A stretch of 54,778 nucleotides of DNA. It comes from Chloroflexota bacterium (GTDB lineage Bacteria; Chloroflexota; UBA11872). The position numbers and the translations under genes were made by a program. The DNA lies in NCBI GenBank assembly GCA_028874315.1, contig JAPPKM010000141.1, positions 1-54,778 of the forward strand, read 5' to 3'. The notes below the pieces were generated by a model. It did not search any database. It had not been told where the DNA came from and was given only the letters and a program-made list of their open reading frames with translations. Positions 16,175 to 24,858 of the stretch are shown one piece after another (position 1 is the stretch's first letter; every line of letters starts with the position of its first letter).

Positions 16175-16590
16175 CTTGAGGCGCTATCGGCGAGCAGCCG
16201 GACTTCGACCGTCCTCGTTCCGGGCCCGTCGCACTCAATCAGCAGCACGTCCTGCCAGACACCCACCTGCAGCCGTCCGTCAACGACTGGCACCAGGACC
16301 TGGTGACCGACCAGGTTCGCACGCACGTGGGCGGCCGCGTTGTCTTCAGACCCCTGGTTGTGGGCGTATCGGCCCTCCCAGGGAACCAGCCGCTCAAGTG
16401 CCTGCGCAACGTCGTCCAGCAGGCCGGGCTCCGGCTCGTTCAGGGTCACGGCGCAGGTCGTGTGCGGGACGCTGACCAGCAGCAAGCCGTCCCCGATAGC
16501 GTGGCCCTCCAGCGCCGCCTGGATCTGCCGGCCAATGGGGTGCACGGAGGTTCGCGACGAAGTGGTGACGCGCAGCGAGGCCAGGGACAT
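16171..16590 (-). CDS. YjbQ/UPF0047 family protein (secondary thiamine-phosphate synthase type)
   Basis: 139 residues, the usual length. Signature residues are present: SVPHTTCAVTLNE (about 39-51), the metal-binding block HNQGSEDNAAAHVRANLVG (about 76-94) and the terminal LLIECDGPGTRTVEV. The E. coli homologue has weak thiamine-phosphate synthase activity; the true role is unsettled. It lies one base beyond a HAD gene on the same strand, and its 3' end overlaps the lipoprotein gene by 4 bases in convergent orientation. Confidence 0.85.
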   Translation of the reverse strand: MSLASLRVTTSSRTSVHPIGRQIQAALEGHAIGDGLLLVSVPHTTCAVTLNEPEPGLLDDVAQALERLVPWEGRYAHNQGSEDNAAAHVRANLVGHQVLVPVVDGRLQVGVWQDVLLIECDGPGTRTVEVRLLADSASS

Positions 16591-16591
16591 A

Positions 16592-17350
16592 TCAAGCGCC
16601 CGTCCCGGAGACCCCGGGCCGGCTCAGGGAAAGCGATTGCCAGCCGGGCGCCAGGGCCATCCGAGCCGCGTCCGCCAGGTCCCGAGCCATCGCCACGCCG
16701 GGCGGCGCGGGCGATCCATCGCGTGCGATCCACACGACCGGCATCCCGCAACCACGCCCACCGGCCACGTCATTCTCCAGGTCGTCGCCGATCAGCACAC
16801 AGTCGGACACGTCCGCGTCAACGGCAGCGGCCGCGGCTTCGAAGATGCGCCGGTCCGGCTTCTCCGCGCCCACAGCGGCCGAAAACACGACTGGATCCAG
16901 CCGGTCGGCGAGCCCCAACCCATCGAGCACCAGCGGCAGCAGGTAGCTGTAGTTGCTGAGGACGGCTGTGCGCACCCCGGCCGCGTGGACCACGTCAATC
17001 GCGGGTAGCGCATCCGGAAGCACCCGGGTCGCAAAGGCCTCGTGCAGTTCGGCGGCCATGTGGGCAACGTCGAGACGCACAGGGCCCGTATCGCCAAGCT
17101 CCTCCACGTAGACCCGGGCGTCGTCGAGCTTGAGCCGCTGGAAGTCCTCCGCCGTCCGCACCCCGGCGAAGTGCGCCTTGAAGTACCGCATCTCGGCGTG
17201 CAGCGCCGCATCGAGACGCTCGCGCGGCAAATCAACGCCGGCCCGTCGCACCGCGTCGGCCATGTAGTCGAAGGGCGAGGGGTCGGCTGGAAAGTGAATC
17301 AGCGTGCCGTACGCATCAAAAAACACGGCCGCCGGGAGTGAACTGGTCAC
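16592..17350 (-). CDS. HAD-superfamily hydrolase
   Basis: 252 residues, subfamily I. Motif I is FFDAYGTL with the nucleophile Asp and the D-x-Y-G-T-L form seen in REG-2/haloacid-like members. Motif II lies in AVLSNYSYLLP, motif III at KPDRRIFEAA, and motif IV is VLIGDDLENDVAGGRGCGM. The cap domain is helical (residues about 20-110). The likely reaction is phosphomonoester hydrolysis; the substrate is unknown. It precedes yjbQ by one base in the same operon. Confidence 0.85.
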   Translation of the reverse strand: MTSSLPAAVFFDAYGTLIHFPADPSPFDYMADAVRRAGVDLPRERLDAALHAEMRYFKAHFAGVRTAEDFQRLKLDDARVYVEELGDTGPVRLDVAHMAAELHEAFATRVLPDALPAIDVVHAAGVRTAVLSNYSYLLPLVLDGLGLADRLDPVVFSAAVGAEKPDRRIFEAAAAAVDADVSDCVLIGDDLENDVAGGRGCGMPVVWIARDGSPAPPGVAMARDLADAARMALAPGWQSLSLSRPGVSGTGA

Positions 17351-17448
17351 ACCCGAACCGTACCACCGGCGACAAACGGCGACGCCGCGTTTGAGCGATT
17401 GCCCTGCGCTTCGCCATAGTCAGGCTGGCGCTTGCAGGGGATTCGCGT

Positions 17449-18816
17449 TTGGCCAGCACCGCAGCTCCCACGACCTACCGCGCGATGGCGGTGTTCTTCC
17501 TGCCGCTGGCCGCGGCACAAGTCTTTCAGACGCTGCGCAATCCGGTGCTGGACGCCGGCATCTCGCGAGCGGTCGACCCGGAGACGTCGCTGGCGGCCTT
17601 CGCCATCGTGGCCAGCGTGATTCAGATTCTGAGCGCTTCCGGGACGGCGATTCAGAGCGCCTACCTGGTGCTGGTACGCGGGCGCCAGTCCTTCGCGGTT
17701 ATCCAGCGCTACATGTTGCTGTACATGGCGGTTATCACCGCAATCAGCACGCTGTTTGCACTACCGGGGATTGGCGAGGGCTTCTTCCGCTTCGCGATGG
17801 GAACGCCGGAGTCCCTGCTGCCCGACGTGATGGCGATGATGCGGATTTCGCTGGCCATCCCGCTCTTCAACCTGTTGCGCGTGTTCAACCTGGCGCAGCT
17901 GGCGCACCGGCGTCGTTCCAACCTGATCTGGGTCGCACCGGCCGTGGGCCAGGTGGTGCTTATGGCGCTGGGTTTGGGCGTGGTTCCCCAACTGCCGGTT
18001 CCGGGGATCTACAGCGCCGCGGTGGTGTGGGTGATCGTGGCGGTGGTCGAGGGCGCACTGGCCGTGCTGCTCGTCCGCCAGGTCGACCGAACAGCGCCCT
18101 ACGCCCCCGACCCCGAGGGCGAAGCGCCGCTGGACTTTCGCTACCTGACCGGATTCCTGATCCCGCTGATCATCACGCAGTTCGCCCTGACCATCGGTCA
18201 TCCCATGGTGAATGCCGGGCTGCTACGGCTGCCCAATCCCGAGGCGACCGTGGGAGCCTTCCGTGTGGCCTTCAGTCTCGGCATGTTGCCGCTAACCGCC
18301 ATGGCGGCTCTGCGGCAGGTCGTGCTCGTGCTCGGACGCGACGCCGATCAGCAGCGCCGCGCCCGCCGCTTCGTCTACGGCGTGGGACTGGGTATGGGCG
18401 GCCTCATGGCCCTGATCGCCTTTACCCCGCTGAATCGCTTCGTGATCGCCGACCTGGTGGGCGCGCCCGAGGCCCTGGTGCCCGATGCCATCACGGCTCT
18501 GAAGATCCTCTCGGTCTTCCCGCTGTTGATGGCGGTGCGCCAGTTCTACCAGTCCATGACGATGAACCAGCGCCGCACGCGCCGGGTGGCCTTCACCGCC
18601 TTCTCGCGGCTGCTGATGATGGCGTCGTTTCTGTTCCTGATTACGCCGCTGGCGGGATGGACCGGGGCCGGCGTTGGGGCCGTGGCCCGAATCGCGGCCA
18701 TGGGTACGGAAGCGGGGGCCGCCTACCTGGTCGGTCGTCGTTTCTTTGGCATGGACCCGGCCACCCGGCCAGTCGCCGGTAAGTCGTCCTCAGGCGCTCC
18801 GGTCCGTCCGAAGTAG
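17449..18816 (+). CDS. MOP/MATE-like multispanning exporter or lipid flippase
   Basis: 455 residues with about twelve hydrophobic segments. The opening FLPLAAAQVFQTLRNPVLDA and the even spread of segments fit the multidrug/oligosaccharidyl-lipid/polysaccharide exporter superfamily. It lacks the close MATE signature of the 7212 gene and looks nearer the PST/MurJ/ANK side. The start is probably TTG 17449. A flippase role in envelope polysaccharide assembly would suit the surrounding GT-C-type genes, but that is inference. Its end overlaps the next minus-strand gene by 27 bases. Confidence 0.65.
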   Translation: MASTAAPTTYRAMAVFFLPLAAAQVFQTLRNPVLDAGISRAVDPETSLAAFAIVASVIQILSASGTAIQSAYLVLVRGRQSFAVIQRYMLLYMAVITAISTLFALPGIGEGFFRFAMGTPESLLPDVMAMMRISLAIPLFNLLRVFNLAQLAHRRRSNLIWVAPAVGQVVLMALGLGVVPQLPVPGIYSAAVVWVIVAVVEGALAVLLVRQVDRTAPYAPDPEGEAPLDFRYLTGFLIPLIITQFALTIGHPMVNAGLLRLPNPEATVGAFRVAFSLGMLPLTAMAALRQVVLVLGRDADQQRRARRFVYGVGLGMGGLMALIAFTPLNRFVIADLVGAPEALVPDAITALKILSVFPLLMAVRQFYQSMTMNQRRTRRVAFTAFSRLLMMASFLFLITPLAGWTGAGVGAVARIAAMGTEAGAAYLVGRRFFGMDPATRPVAGKSSSGAPVRPK

Positions 18817-19746
18817 CCGTATGAGCTCATCGTTGCGTCGCCGCAGGGCCTCGTCGCGCTGGTTCTCGGTCCACGAGTAGAACCCCTGGCCGACAGCAGC
18901 GCCTGTGCGTCCCGACTCCACGGCGGCATCGAGCGCCGCGGGCGGTCCGTCAATTGTGCTCAGGTCGGCCGCCAGGTACCTGAAGATCTGCCGGTACACG
19001 TCCAATCCGGCCAGATCGGCCTGGCCAAAGAGGCCCATAACGGGCATTCGCCGCGCGATTGAACCTCGAACCGCGCGGTCGATCTCCTCGGCTGAGGCGA
19101 CGCCTTGCCCAACGAGATCCATCGCCTCGCGCAGCAGGGCGAACTGCAGGCGGTTGATGAGATAGCCGGGCATCTCGCGTTCCAAGACCACGGGCCACTT
19201 GCCCAACTGGTCGAGCAGGTCGCGCACGGCCGCAATGGTGGCCGGGCTGGTCCTGGGCCCGGGCGCGACCTCCACCGCCGGAATCAGGTGCGGCGGCAGG
19301 ATCCAATGCGCCAGCGCCACTCGCTCGGGCCGCTCGCAAGCCGCGGCGATGTCGCTGATGGCGAGGCTGGACGTGTTGGACAGCAGGAGCGCTGTCGGCG
19401 GCGCCGCCCGATCGAGCCGGGCAAACACGCCGCGCTTGACGTCAAGGTCCTCGGCGACGGCCTCGAACACGACCTCGGCGTCCGCGACGGCGCTCTCCAG
19501 ATCGATCGCCGGCGTCAGGCGGCCGACGATGGTCGGAATGTCCGATTTCCGGATGCGTTCCGCCGCGACCAGGTCGTTGGCGTCAGACTCGGCCTCGGCA
19601 ATGGCGACCTCGGCACGACTTGGCTGCGAGTCGTGGATGGCGACCTGGTAGCCGCCGCGCGCGGCCTCCAGGGCAATGCCGTGGCCCATGCGCCCAGCGC
19701 CAATCACGGCGGCACGGAAACGCGTGCCGACCTTTCCATCCGTCAC
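18790..19746 (-). CDS. 3-hydroxyacyl-CoA dehydrogenase family protein
   Basis: 318 residues, a single-subunit type without a hydratase domain. The Rossmann motif is AAVIGAGRMGHGIALEAARG (about 11-30). The catalytic Ser region is LLSNTSSLAISDIA and the His lies in RVALAHWILPPHLIP (about 148-162). The C-terminal dimerisation domain includes GYLINRLQFALLREAMDLV. In this family the HWxxPP form (rather than HFFNP) often marks acids such as L-gulonate or carnitine rather than acyl-CoAs, so the substrate is uncertain. Confidence 0.8.
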   Translation of the reverse strand: MTDGKVGTRFRAAVIGAGRMGHGIALEAARGGYQVAIHDSQPSRAEVAIAEAESDANDLVAAERIRKSDIPTIVGRLTPAIDLESAVADAEVVFEAVAEDLDVKRGVFARLDRAAPPTALLLSNTSSLAISDIAAACERPERVALAHWILPPHLIPAVEVAPGPRTSPATIAAVRDLLDQLGKWPVVLEREMPGYLINRLQFALLREAMDLVGQGVASAEEIDRAVRGSIARRMPVMGLFGQADLAGLDVYRQIFRYLAADLSTIDGPPAALDAAVESGRTGAAVGQGFYSWTENQRDEALRRRNDELIRLLRTDRSA

Positions 19747-19825
19747 AGCCGATTCACCTCAGTTATCGTCAGGGGGACGCCAATGCATCCGAACGATCCG
19801 CCGATATACTGCCGGTAACTCAGCA

Positions 19826-20764
19826 ATGTCTCGACCCGACCCGCTGCCGCCGGCCCGGAGGCTGAACGACCCACTACACCTCCTGGAGCCGTTGGGTGCC
19901 GCCGTTTCCACCGTGGCACAGCCGGGGGCGCTGGCGGTAGGCCTGGGCGTCGGCGCGGTTGCGGGCGCGCTGGCGGGCCTGGCCGGCGGTCTGGCATTCA
20001 TCCGTTCCCCCGCCGCGCTGGTGGCGTTGCCCCTGGGGGCGGTTCTTGTCCTGGTCCTGTGGTCGTGCGCGCTTGGCGCCGGATCGCTGATCGCCGATCG
20101 CGCCACCGATGAGCGCGATGCGTCGGCCAAGCGGGCGCTGCGAGACGCCTGGCGGCAGATTCCAGCGCTCGTGCTGGCCGCGCTGCCGATTCTGCTGGTC
20201 GTTGGCGCGCTGGTGGTGGTGCAGACCGCCGTCTTCGGCTTCACTCGTCCGCCGGATACCGACATCACGACGGAACGTCCGCTTGCTCTGATCGCCGTGG
20301 TCTATGTGGTCCTGTTTCTGATCGACGCGATCGTGCTGGCCGCGGCCAAGGTGTCGCTCTGGACCGTGATGCCCCAGATCATGGTTGCGGGTCGCACCGC
20401 CGCCGCCGCGTATAACGAATCCTGGGCGAGCTTTCGAGCCCGCCGGGCGTGGACCGCAACCGCAATGGCGGGCGTGCTGATACTGGCCGGAATGGTGACA
20501 GGCGTCGGACTGGGCGGCGTCATCCTGGCGCTGGCCGCGGTTTCGGCAAGCCAACTTGCCGGCGCCACGGAACTGATCCTGCTGCGTTTCTGGGCGCCGC
20601 TCGCGCAAGGATCGTTCGCCGTTTCCGCGGGCGACTTTGTCGCGGTCGTCGTGGTCTTCACCGGCCTGGGAGCCGCAATTGGCGCCGCCGTGGGCCTTGG
20701 CCATATGTTCGGCGTTGCCGGAGGCACCGGCCTCCTGCGGGCTTCGGCCGATTCCACGCGCTGA
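19826..20764 (+). CDS. Hypothetical multispanning membrane protein
   Basis: 312 residues, not recognised. It has about six hydrophobic stretches rich in Ala, Gly, Leu and Val (for example ALAVGLGVGAVAGALAGLAG near residue 33 and LVAVVVVFTGLGAAIGAAVG near the C-terminus). The layout resembles DUF975/glycerophosphoryl-diester-phosphodiesterase-type membrane domains with long amphipathic stretches, but no motif decides it. ATG 19826 is preferred to the longer open frame because the extension reads through the intergenic region. It lies 38 bases upstream of a large membrane protein, likely in the same operon. Confidence 0.6.
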   Translation: MSRPDPLPPARRLNDPLHLLEPLGAAVSTVAQPGALAVGLGVGAVAGALAGLAGGLAFIRSPAALVALPLGAVLVLVLWSCALGAGSLIADRATDERDASAKRALRDAWRQIPALVLAALPILLVVGALVVVQTAVFGFTRPPDTDITTERPLALIAVVYVVLFLIDAIVLAAAKVSLWTVMPQIMVAGRTAAAAYNESWASFRARRAWTATAMAGVLILAGMVTGVGLGGVILALAAVSASQLAGATELILLRFWAPLAQGSFAVSAGDFVAVVVVFTGLGAAIGAAVGLGHMFGVAGGTGLLRASADSTR

Positions 20765-20802
20765 CCGACCCACGCACCTACGGCGGCCACGGGTAGCGCG
20801 CG

Positions 20803-23583
20803 GTGCCTGAAATGCTGGCCGTGGGGCTCGAAGCGGCGAGCGTCGCGCTGGCCATGTCCGCGGCCTGCCTGGTCGTGGGCTATGGGCTCACCCGTCTGCT
20901 GGCCACGCCCGAGCTGAAGGCCACGGGATTCCTCCTGACGCCGCTTGTGGGCGCGGCCGCGCTGATCGTCGGCGCGTATGCGCTCAACCTGGCCCTGGAT
21001 CTACGAGTCGCGACGGCCCTGCTGCTGGGCGCCGGAGCCGCGCTGTCCGCCTGGACCATACGTCGCGACGGCTGGTGGCTGCCGCGGCTCTCCAAGCCAC
21101 AGTTTGTGGTCCTGGTTGCCGCCGCGCTGCTGCTGCTGACCGCGTTTCTCGCGCACCTGCATGGCCGGTCGGGCGCGATGTTGGGACTCAATATCGACGA
21201 AGACCTTTACGTCCCGCTGGCCGAAGCCCTCAAGTGGAACACCGTGTTCATGCACGGGCTGACCGAAGGACCGTTCCAGGAAGAGTTCCAGAGCCTGCGC
21301 AACCACTCGCGGGGCTGGGGATTCCCATACCTGCTGTCGATTGGATCGATTCTTTCCAACGCCCCCGCGTTTCACGCGTACGCGCCGCTGCTGTATCTCC
21401 TGCTGGCCGCCAGCGTGCCGGCCGTATACATCTTTGCCCGAACCGGCCTCCAGATGTCCGAACGCCCGTCCGGTTTGGCGGCCACGATCTATGCGCTCCA
21501 CGGCCTGCCGCTCTGGTTCGCGGGCATGGGGTTTGGACCGCATACCGTCGCTTTCGCGCTTCTTCCGTTGGCTGCCGCGACGGGAATCGTGGCCCTGCGG
21601 AACGGCGGCCGGCGTGCGGTGGCCCTGGCCGCGCTTGTCAGCGCCGCCCTCCTCGTGTCCTACTTCTGGGCGATTTCGGCCGTGTGTCTCGCCCTCGCGG
21701 CCACACTGGTCGCGGTGCTGCTGGTCACGGCCCGTCGACGGCTCCGTACGCTGCGCCGCGCGCTGCTTCTTGGCATCGGAACCGCGGTGCTGGGAGTCCC
21801 GGGCATCGCCTGGCTCCTGGTATGGGCGCTGCCACAGCTTGGCGATATTGCCGGCGACCTGAACGGCCAGTTCGGCAACGCCTGGGGCGACCGGCAGTTT
21901 GCCAATATCGAGCTGGCGTTCGGGCTTGAGGCCTATCGGCTGATCCCCCGCAACGGACCCCTGGAACTGCTACTGGGCGCGGGCGGCACCGATGCCCTGG
22001 GCGCTGTGCTCAGCGCCCTGTTCTGGCCGGCTCTCGCCCTGGCCCTCATCGGCGCGCTTACGGTGCGCGGCGATCAGCGTGTGACGCTGGCGCTGGCCGC
22101 CGGATTCGCCAGCTTCATGTACTGGGTCGCGGCGGGCGCGGGCTACCACTACGGACACTTCAAGAACCTGTCCTACGTGGCCTTCCTGGTCTCGGTTCTC
22201 ACGGCATCCGGGATTGCCAACATCTATCACGGCGAGTTCAAGCTGTGGAGCGAGACTTCGACGCGCCGGTTCGAGGCCTGGCTGACGCCCCGCGAGCCTG
22301 CCCTCAGCCGCGTCGCCGTCGCGATCCTGGCCGTCGCTTCCCTGGCCCTGATCTACAACACCTACCTGAGCGTCTGGTGGAACTGGCAAGGCGTCGGCTG
22401 GAACGCCGAGCGCCGCATCGCGCACGATGCGCGAGCCGTGGCCGACCGCGTTCCGCCGGGCAGCCGCGTCTACTTTGCTCCCGGCCTGACCTATCCGGTG
22501 CCTGAGGCCCGGCGGCGCACCGGCGATCACGTGCTGGCCTTTCACTATCCCAAGCACCAGTCGGAATCGTGGGCCCGGCGGGCCACCGGTGTGTGGGCAG
22601 GGATGTTAGTTGGGCGCGAGCTCAGCGGTATCGCCACTTCCCCGGCCTATCGCTACGAAAAACTGACCGACCCGGCTTATGACTACCTCGTGCTCAACTC
22701 CGCCGACGATCCGCGAACCTTTGGACTGCTCGAATCTGATGCGATTTACGCGACCCCATACTGGTCGATCTACCGCGACGCGCCCGGACAGCGGCTGACC
22801 GCACACGAGCTTGGACAAGCGCTCGGCTCGCTGGACGTTCCATCAGACGGAACGGTGGCTCTTGGGCTGCGCAACGGGCGCCTGGCCGTTGGGCCCGATC
22901 TGCAACCGGCCGACCAGCCCATCCTGTTCGGCATCGTGTCCCCCGTGCAGGGGACGGTCACGGCGGGTCCGGCGGAGATTGCCGTCAACCCGGGGCTCAC
23001 CTGGATCACCGTGCCGCCAACGCTTGGAAGCGTGCTGGAGATCAACGCAGCCAGTGACGGCGGCCGTCCCCAGATTGTCGCCGCTCGCCTGGCGCCGGAT
23101 GCCACCGGTCCGACCGCCACTACCGAACACGTGCCTCGCCACGTCGTCTCGGTCGACGTGAACGCGCGCGACGGCGTAATGACCGGCACGGTCATCACAG
23201 CGAATCCCACCGGCACCGGCGGCAGCGTAGGCATGGCCTACGCGGAAGCTCCGCGAGGCGACGCCCCTCTCTCCCACGGCTTCTGGTCGAGCACGGCCCA
23301 CATCACCGCGCCGGCGCAGCGGATCGAGTTTCGCTATGACCCGGACGCCCGAACCCTCACCGAGACGGTCAACGGACGGCGGGATCCCACGCAGACAGCC
23401 CGCCAAGCGTCGCCCGCCGGCGACTACCGTCTGCGTCTGCTGCTGTCCCGCGGACTGATTGACGACCTGTCGATCCTGCTGATGGACTACAGCTTGCGGG
23501 ACGGGGCGTTGACCCCGGCCCAGTCCTTCCGCCAGACATACGTGTTCGACATGCCAATCCGGCCCTTGCCGAATTGGTCGTAG
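20803..23583 (+). CDS. Large GT-C-like membrane protein of unknown function
   Basis: 926 residues from GTG. The first ~530 residues carry about twelve membrane segments. The first large loop has LNIDEDLYVPLAEALKW (about 128-144), an acidic motif placed like the catalytic D/E of GT-C glycosyltransferases. The last ~390 residues are soluble, with RVYFAPGLTYPVPEARR and a beta-rich end (about 690-926) that could be a carbohydrate-binding module. It probably transfers sugars to an envelope acceptor on the outer face of the membrane. The family was not identified by name. Start is a GTG without a strong ribosome-binding site. Confidence 0.6.
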   Translation: MPEMLAVGLEAASVALAMSAACLVVGYGLTRLLATPELKATGFLLTPLVGAAALIVGAYALNLALDLRVATALLLGAGAALSAWTIRRDGWWLPRLSKPQFVVLVAAALLLLTAFLAHLHGRSGAMLGLNIDEDLYVPLAEALKWNTVFMHGLTEGPFQEEFQSLRNHSRGWGFPYLLSIGSILSNAPAFHAYAPLLYLLLAASVPAVYIFARTGLQMSERPSGLAATIYALHGLPLWFAGMGFGPHTVAFALLPLAAATGIVALRNGGRRAVALAALVSAALLVSYFWAISAVCLALAATLVAVLLVTARRRLRTLRRALLLGIGTAVLGVPGIAWLLVWALPQLGDIAGDLNGQFGNAWGDRQFANIELAFGLEAYRLIPRNGPLELLLGAGGTDALGAVLSALFWPALALALIGALTVRGDQRVTLALAAGFASFMYWVAAGAGYHYGHFKNLSYVAFLVSVLTASGIANIYHGEFKLWSETSTRRFEAWLTPREPALSRVAVAILAVASLALIYNTYLSVWWNWQGVGWNAERRIAHDARAVADRVPPGSRVYFAPGLTYPVPEARRRTGDHVLAFHYPKHQSESWARRATGVWAGMLVGRELSGIATSPAYRYEKLTDPAYDYLVLNSADDPRTFGLLESDAIYATPYWSIYRDAPGQRLTAHELGQALGSLDVPSDGTVALGLRNGRLAVGPDLQPADQPILFGIVSPVQGTVTAGPAEIAVNPGLTWITVPPTLGSVLEINAASDGGRPQIVAARLAPDATGPTATTEHVPRHVVSVDVNARDGVMTGTVITANPTGTGGSVGMAYAEAPRGDAPLSHGFWSSTAHITAPAQRIEFRYDPDARTLTETVNGRRDPTQTARQASPAGDYRLRLLLSRGLIDDLSILLMDYSLRDGALTPAQSFRQTYVFDMPIRPLPNWS

Positions 23584-23615
23584 GCTCGGGATACGACACG
23601 CCAGGAATCGTTCCC

Positions 23616-24500
23616 GTGGCACTCAAGTTCCCGCGCTACGTCCTTTCCGGGACGGCGTTTCCCGGGCACTCGCCGGCAGATCTCGTTGCCGAGGCCCGCG
23701 CGCTGGAGCTGGACGCCATCGACCTGGTGATCGCCTCCGGCGGGCAGGTGGATCCCGCGCAGGCCATCGATCTGATCGAAGTCACCGTGGACTGCGCCGA
23801 CGCCGGCGTCCAAGTGGTGATGGTTACCTGCGACGTGACGTCGCCTTTCGACGACCAGGCCGAAGAGATCCACCGCGGCTGCGAGGAGGCGCGGGTTCCC
23901 TACATCCGCTATGGCGCATGGACCAGACTCGACGGCGCGTCCTACCTGGATTCGCTGCAAGCTGCCCGCGCCGGCCTGCGCGGGTTGGAGACGCTCTGCC
24001 GCCGGCACAACCTGCGTGCGCTCGTACGCCAGCTTCCGGGGTCCCTGCAGGAACAGTCCGGTCACGCCGCAGCCCTGCTGCACGGTCGCCTGCCGGGCTA
24101 CGTGGGCATGTGTCTTGCGCCTGGCGAGTTCGGTCCCGTCGCGGCGGAAGCGTGGCGACTGGATCTCGACGCGCTCGATGACCACGTTCAAGCTCTCAGC
24201 ATCGCCAATTCCGTCATCGAGTCCGGCCCTGACGGCTGGTCCCGAGCGCCGGCCATCCTCAGCGACGGCCTAACCGACTGGCGGCAGGTGCTCGCCGAAG
24301 TGACGCGACGCGAACTCGACGTCTTCGCGATACTCGAAGGCGGCTACAGCGCCGGCTTCATCCGGGGGCACGACTCCAATTCAGCACCCGACCCGCGCAA
24401 ACTCTTTGGGGACGACCTACACCTGGTCCGCCAACATCTCGGCACAAGGCCAGTCCGGCGAAAATCCAATAAGCCGCGGCGCTGGTACCGGCCTCTCTAG
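23616..24500 (+). CDS. TIM-barrel sugar-isomerase-like protein
   Basis: 294 residues. The pattern of alternating strands and helices (YVLSGTAFPGHSPADLVAEA, then AIDLVIASGG, VVMVTCDV, and YVGMCLAPGEFG) fits the xylose isomerase-like TIM barrel. The metal-binding Glu/Asp/His set is poorly conserved, so it may be a non-catalytic or divergent member. GTG 23616 is preferred over an earlier in-frame codon overlapping the upstream gene. It follows the large GT-C protein by 32 bases. Confidence 0.5.
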   Translation: MALKFPRYVLSGTAFPGHSPADLVAEARALELDAIDLVIASGGQVDPAQAIDLIEVTVDCADAGVQVVMVTCDVTSPFDDQAEEIHRGCEEARVPYIRYGAWTRLDGASYLDSLQAARAGLRGLETLCRRHNLRALVRQLPGSLQEQSGHAAALLHGRLPGYVGMCLAPGEFGPVAAEAWRLDLDALDDHVQALSIANSVIESGPDGWSRAPAILSDGLTDWRQVLAEVTRRELDVFAILEGGYSAGFIRGHDSNSAPDPRKLFGDDLHLVRQHLGTRPVRRKSNKPRRWYRPL

Positions 24501-24706
24501 CCGCACGCCCCCCAGCCGCAGGCCGGACAACTCAGGCACCGACCCAGGGGCCGCAATGGAGCACCGCAATCGGAACAGACCGGCGCAATTCGCATCGGTC
24601 TGATTGCGTGGCGCGCCGGGCCTTGACGCTCGTCTGACGCCAGGGCGAACGGTTGCCGCACCTGGCTCCGCAGCATTCGTTCGTCATATGTTCGTTCGGT
24701 ATTCAT
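24497..24706 (-). CDS. Small zinc-ribbon protein, possibly NrdJ C-terminal fragment
   Basis: 69 residues. The C-terminal 30 form a zinc ribbon, APVCSDCGAPLRPLGRCLSC then PACGWGACG, with paired CxxC motifs. This layout closely resembles the cysteine-rich tail of adenosylcobalamin-dependent ribonucleotide reductase (NrdJ). The first 35 residues have no such similarity. It may be a free-standing zinc ribbon or the stranded tail of an nrdJ copy. It overlaps the upstream plus-strand gene's stop by 4 bases, convergently. Confidence 0.4.
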   Translation of the reverse strand: MNTERTYDERMLRSQVRQPFALASDERQGPARHAIRPMRIAPVCSDCGAPLRPLGRCLSCPACGWGACG

Positions 24707-24858
24707 ACGGTAAGCGTAGCAGCTTGTTCGTTATTTGTCAGGTCTCGAAGTGGCAGCGGTTTCGAGACGCGCTGCTATTGGCTCACAGGCATTGAAAGAG
24801 GGCTTGCCGAACGCGGCAGCCGACGAACTGCCTGGATGCGCGTGATAAATGGGTCACA

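Noticed and set aside
24680-24750. SOS (LexA) box upstream of polX, from ATATGTTCG and repeated GTTCGTT
   Set aside because: Only half of the GAAC-N4-GTTC dyad is present; the left arm reads CGTC. Not strong enough to list.
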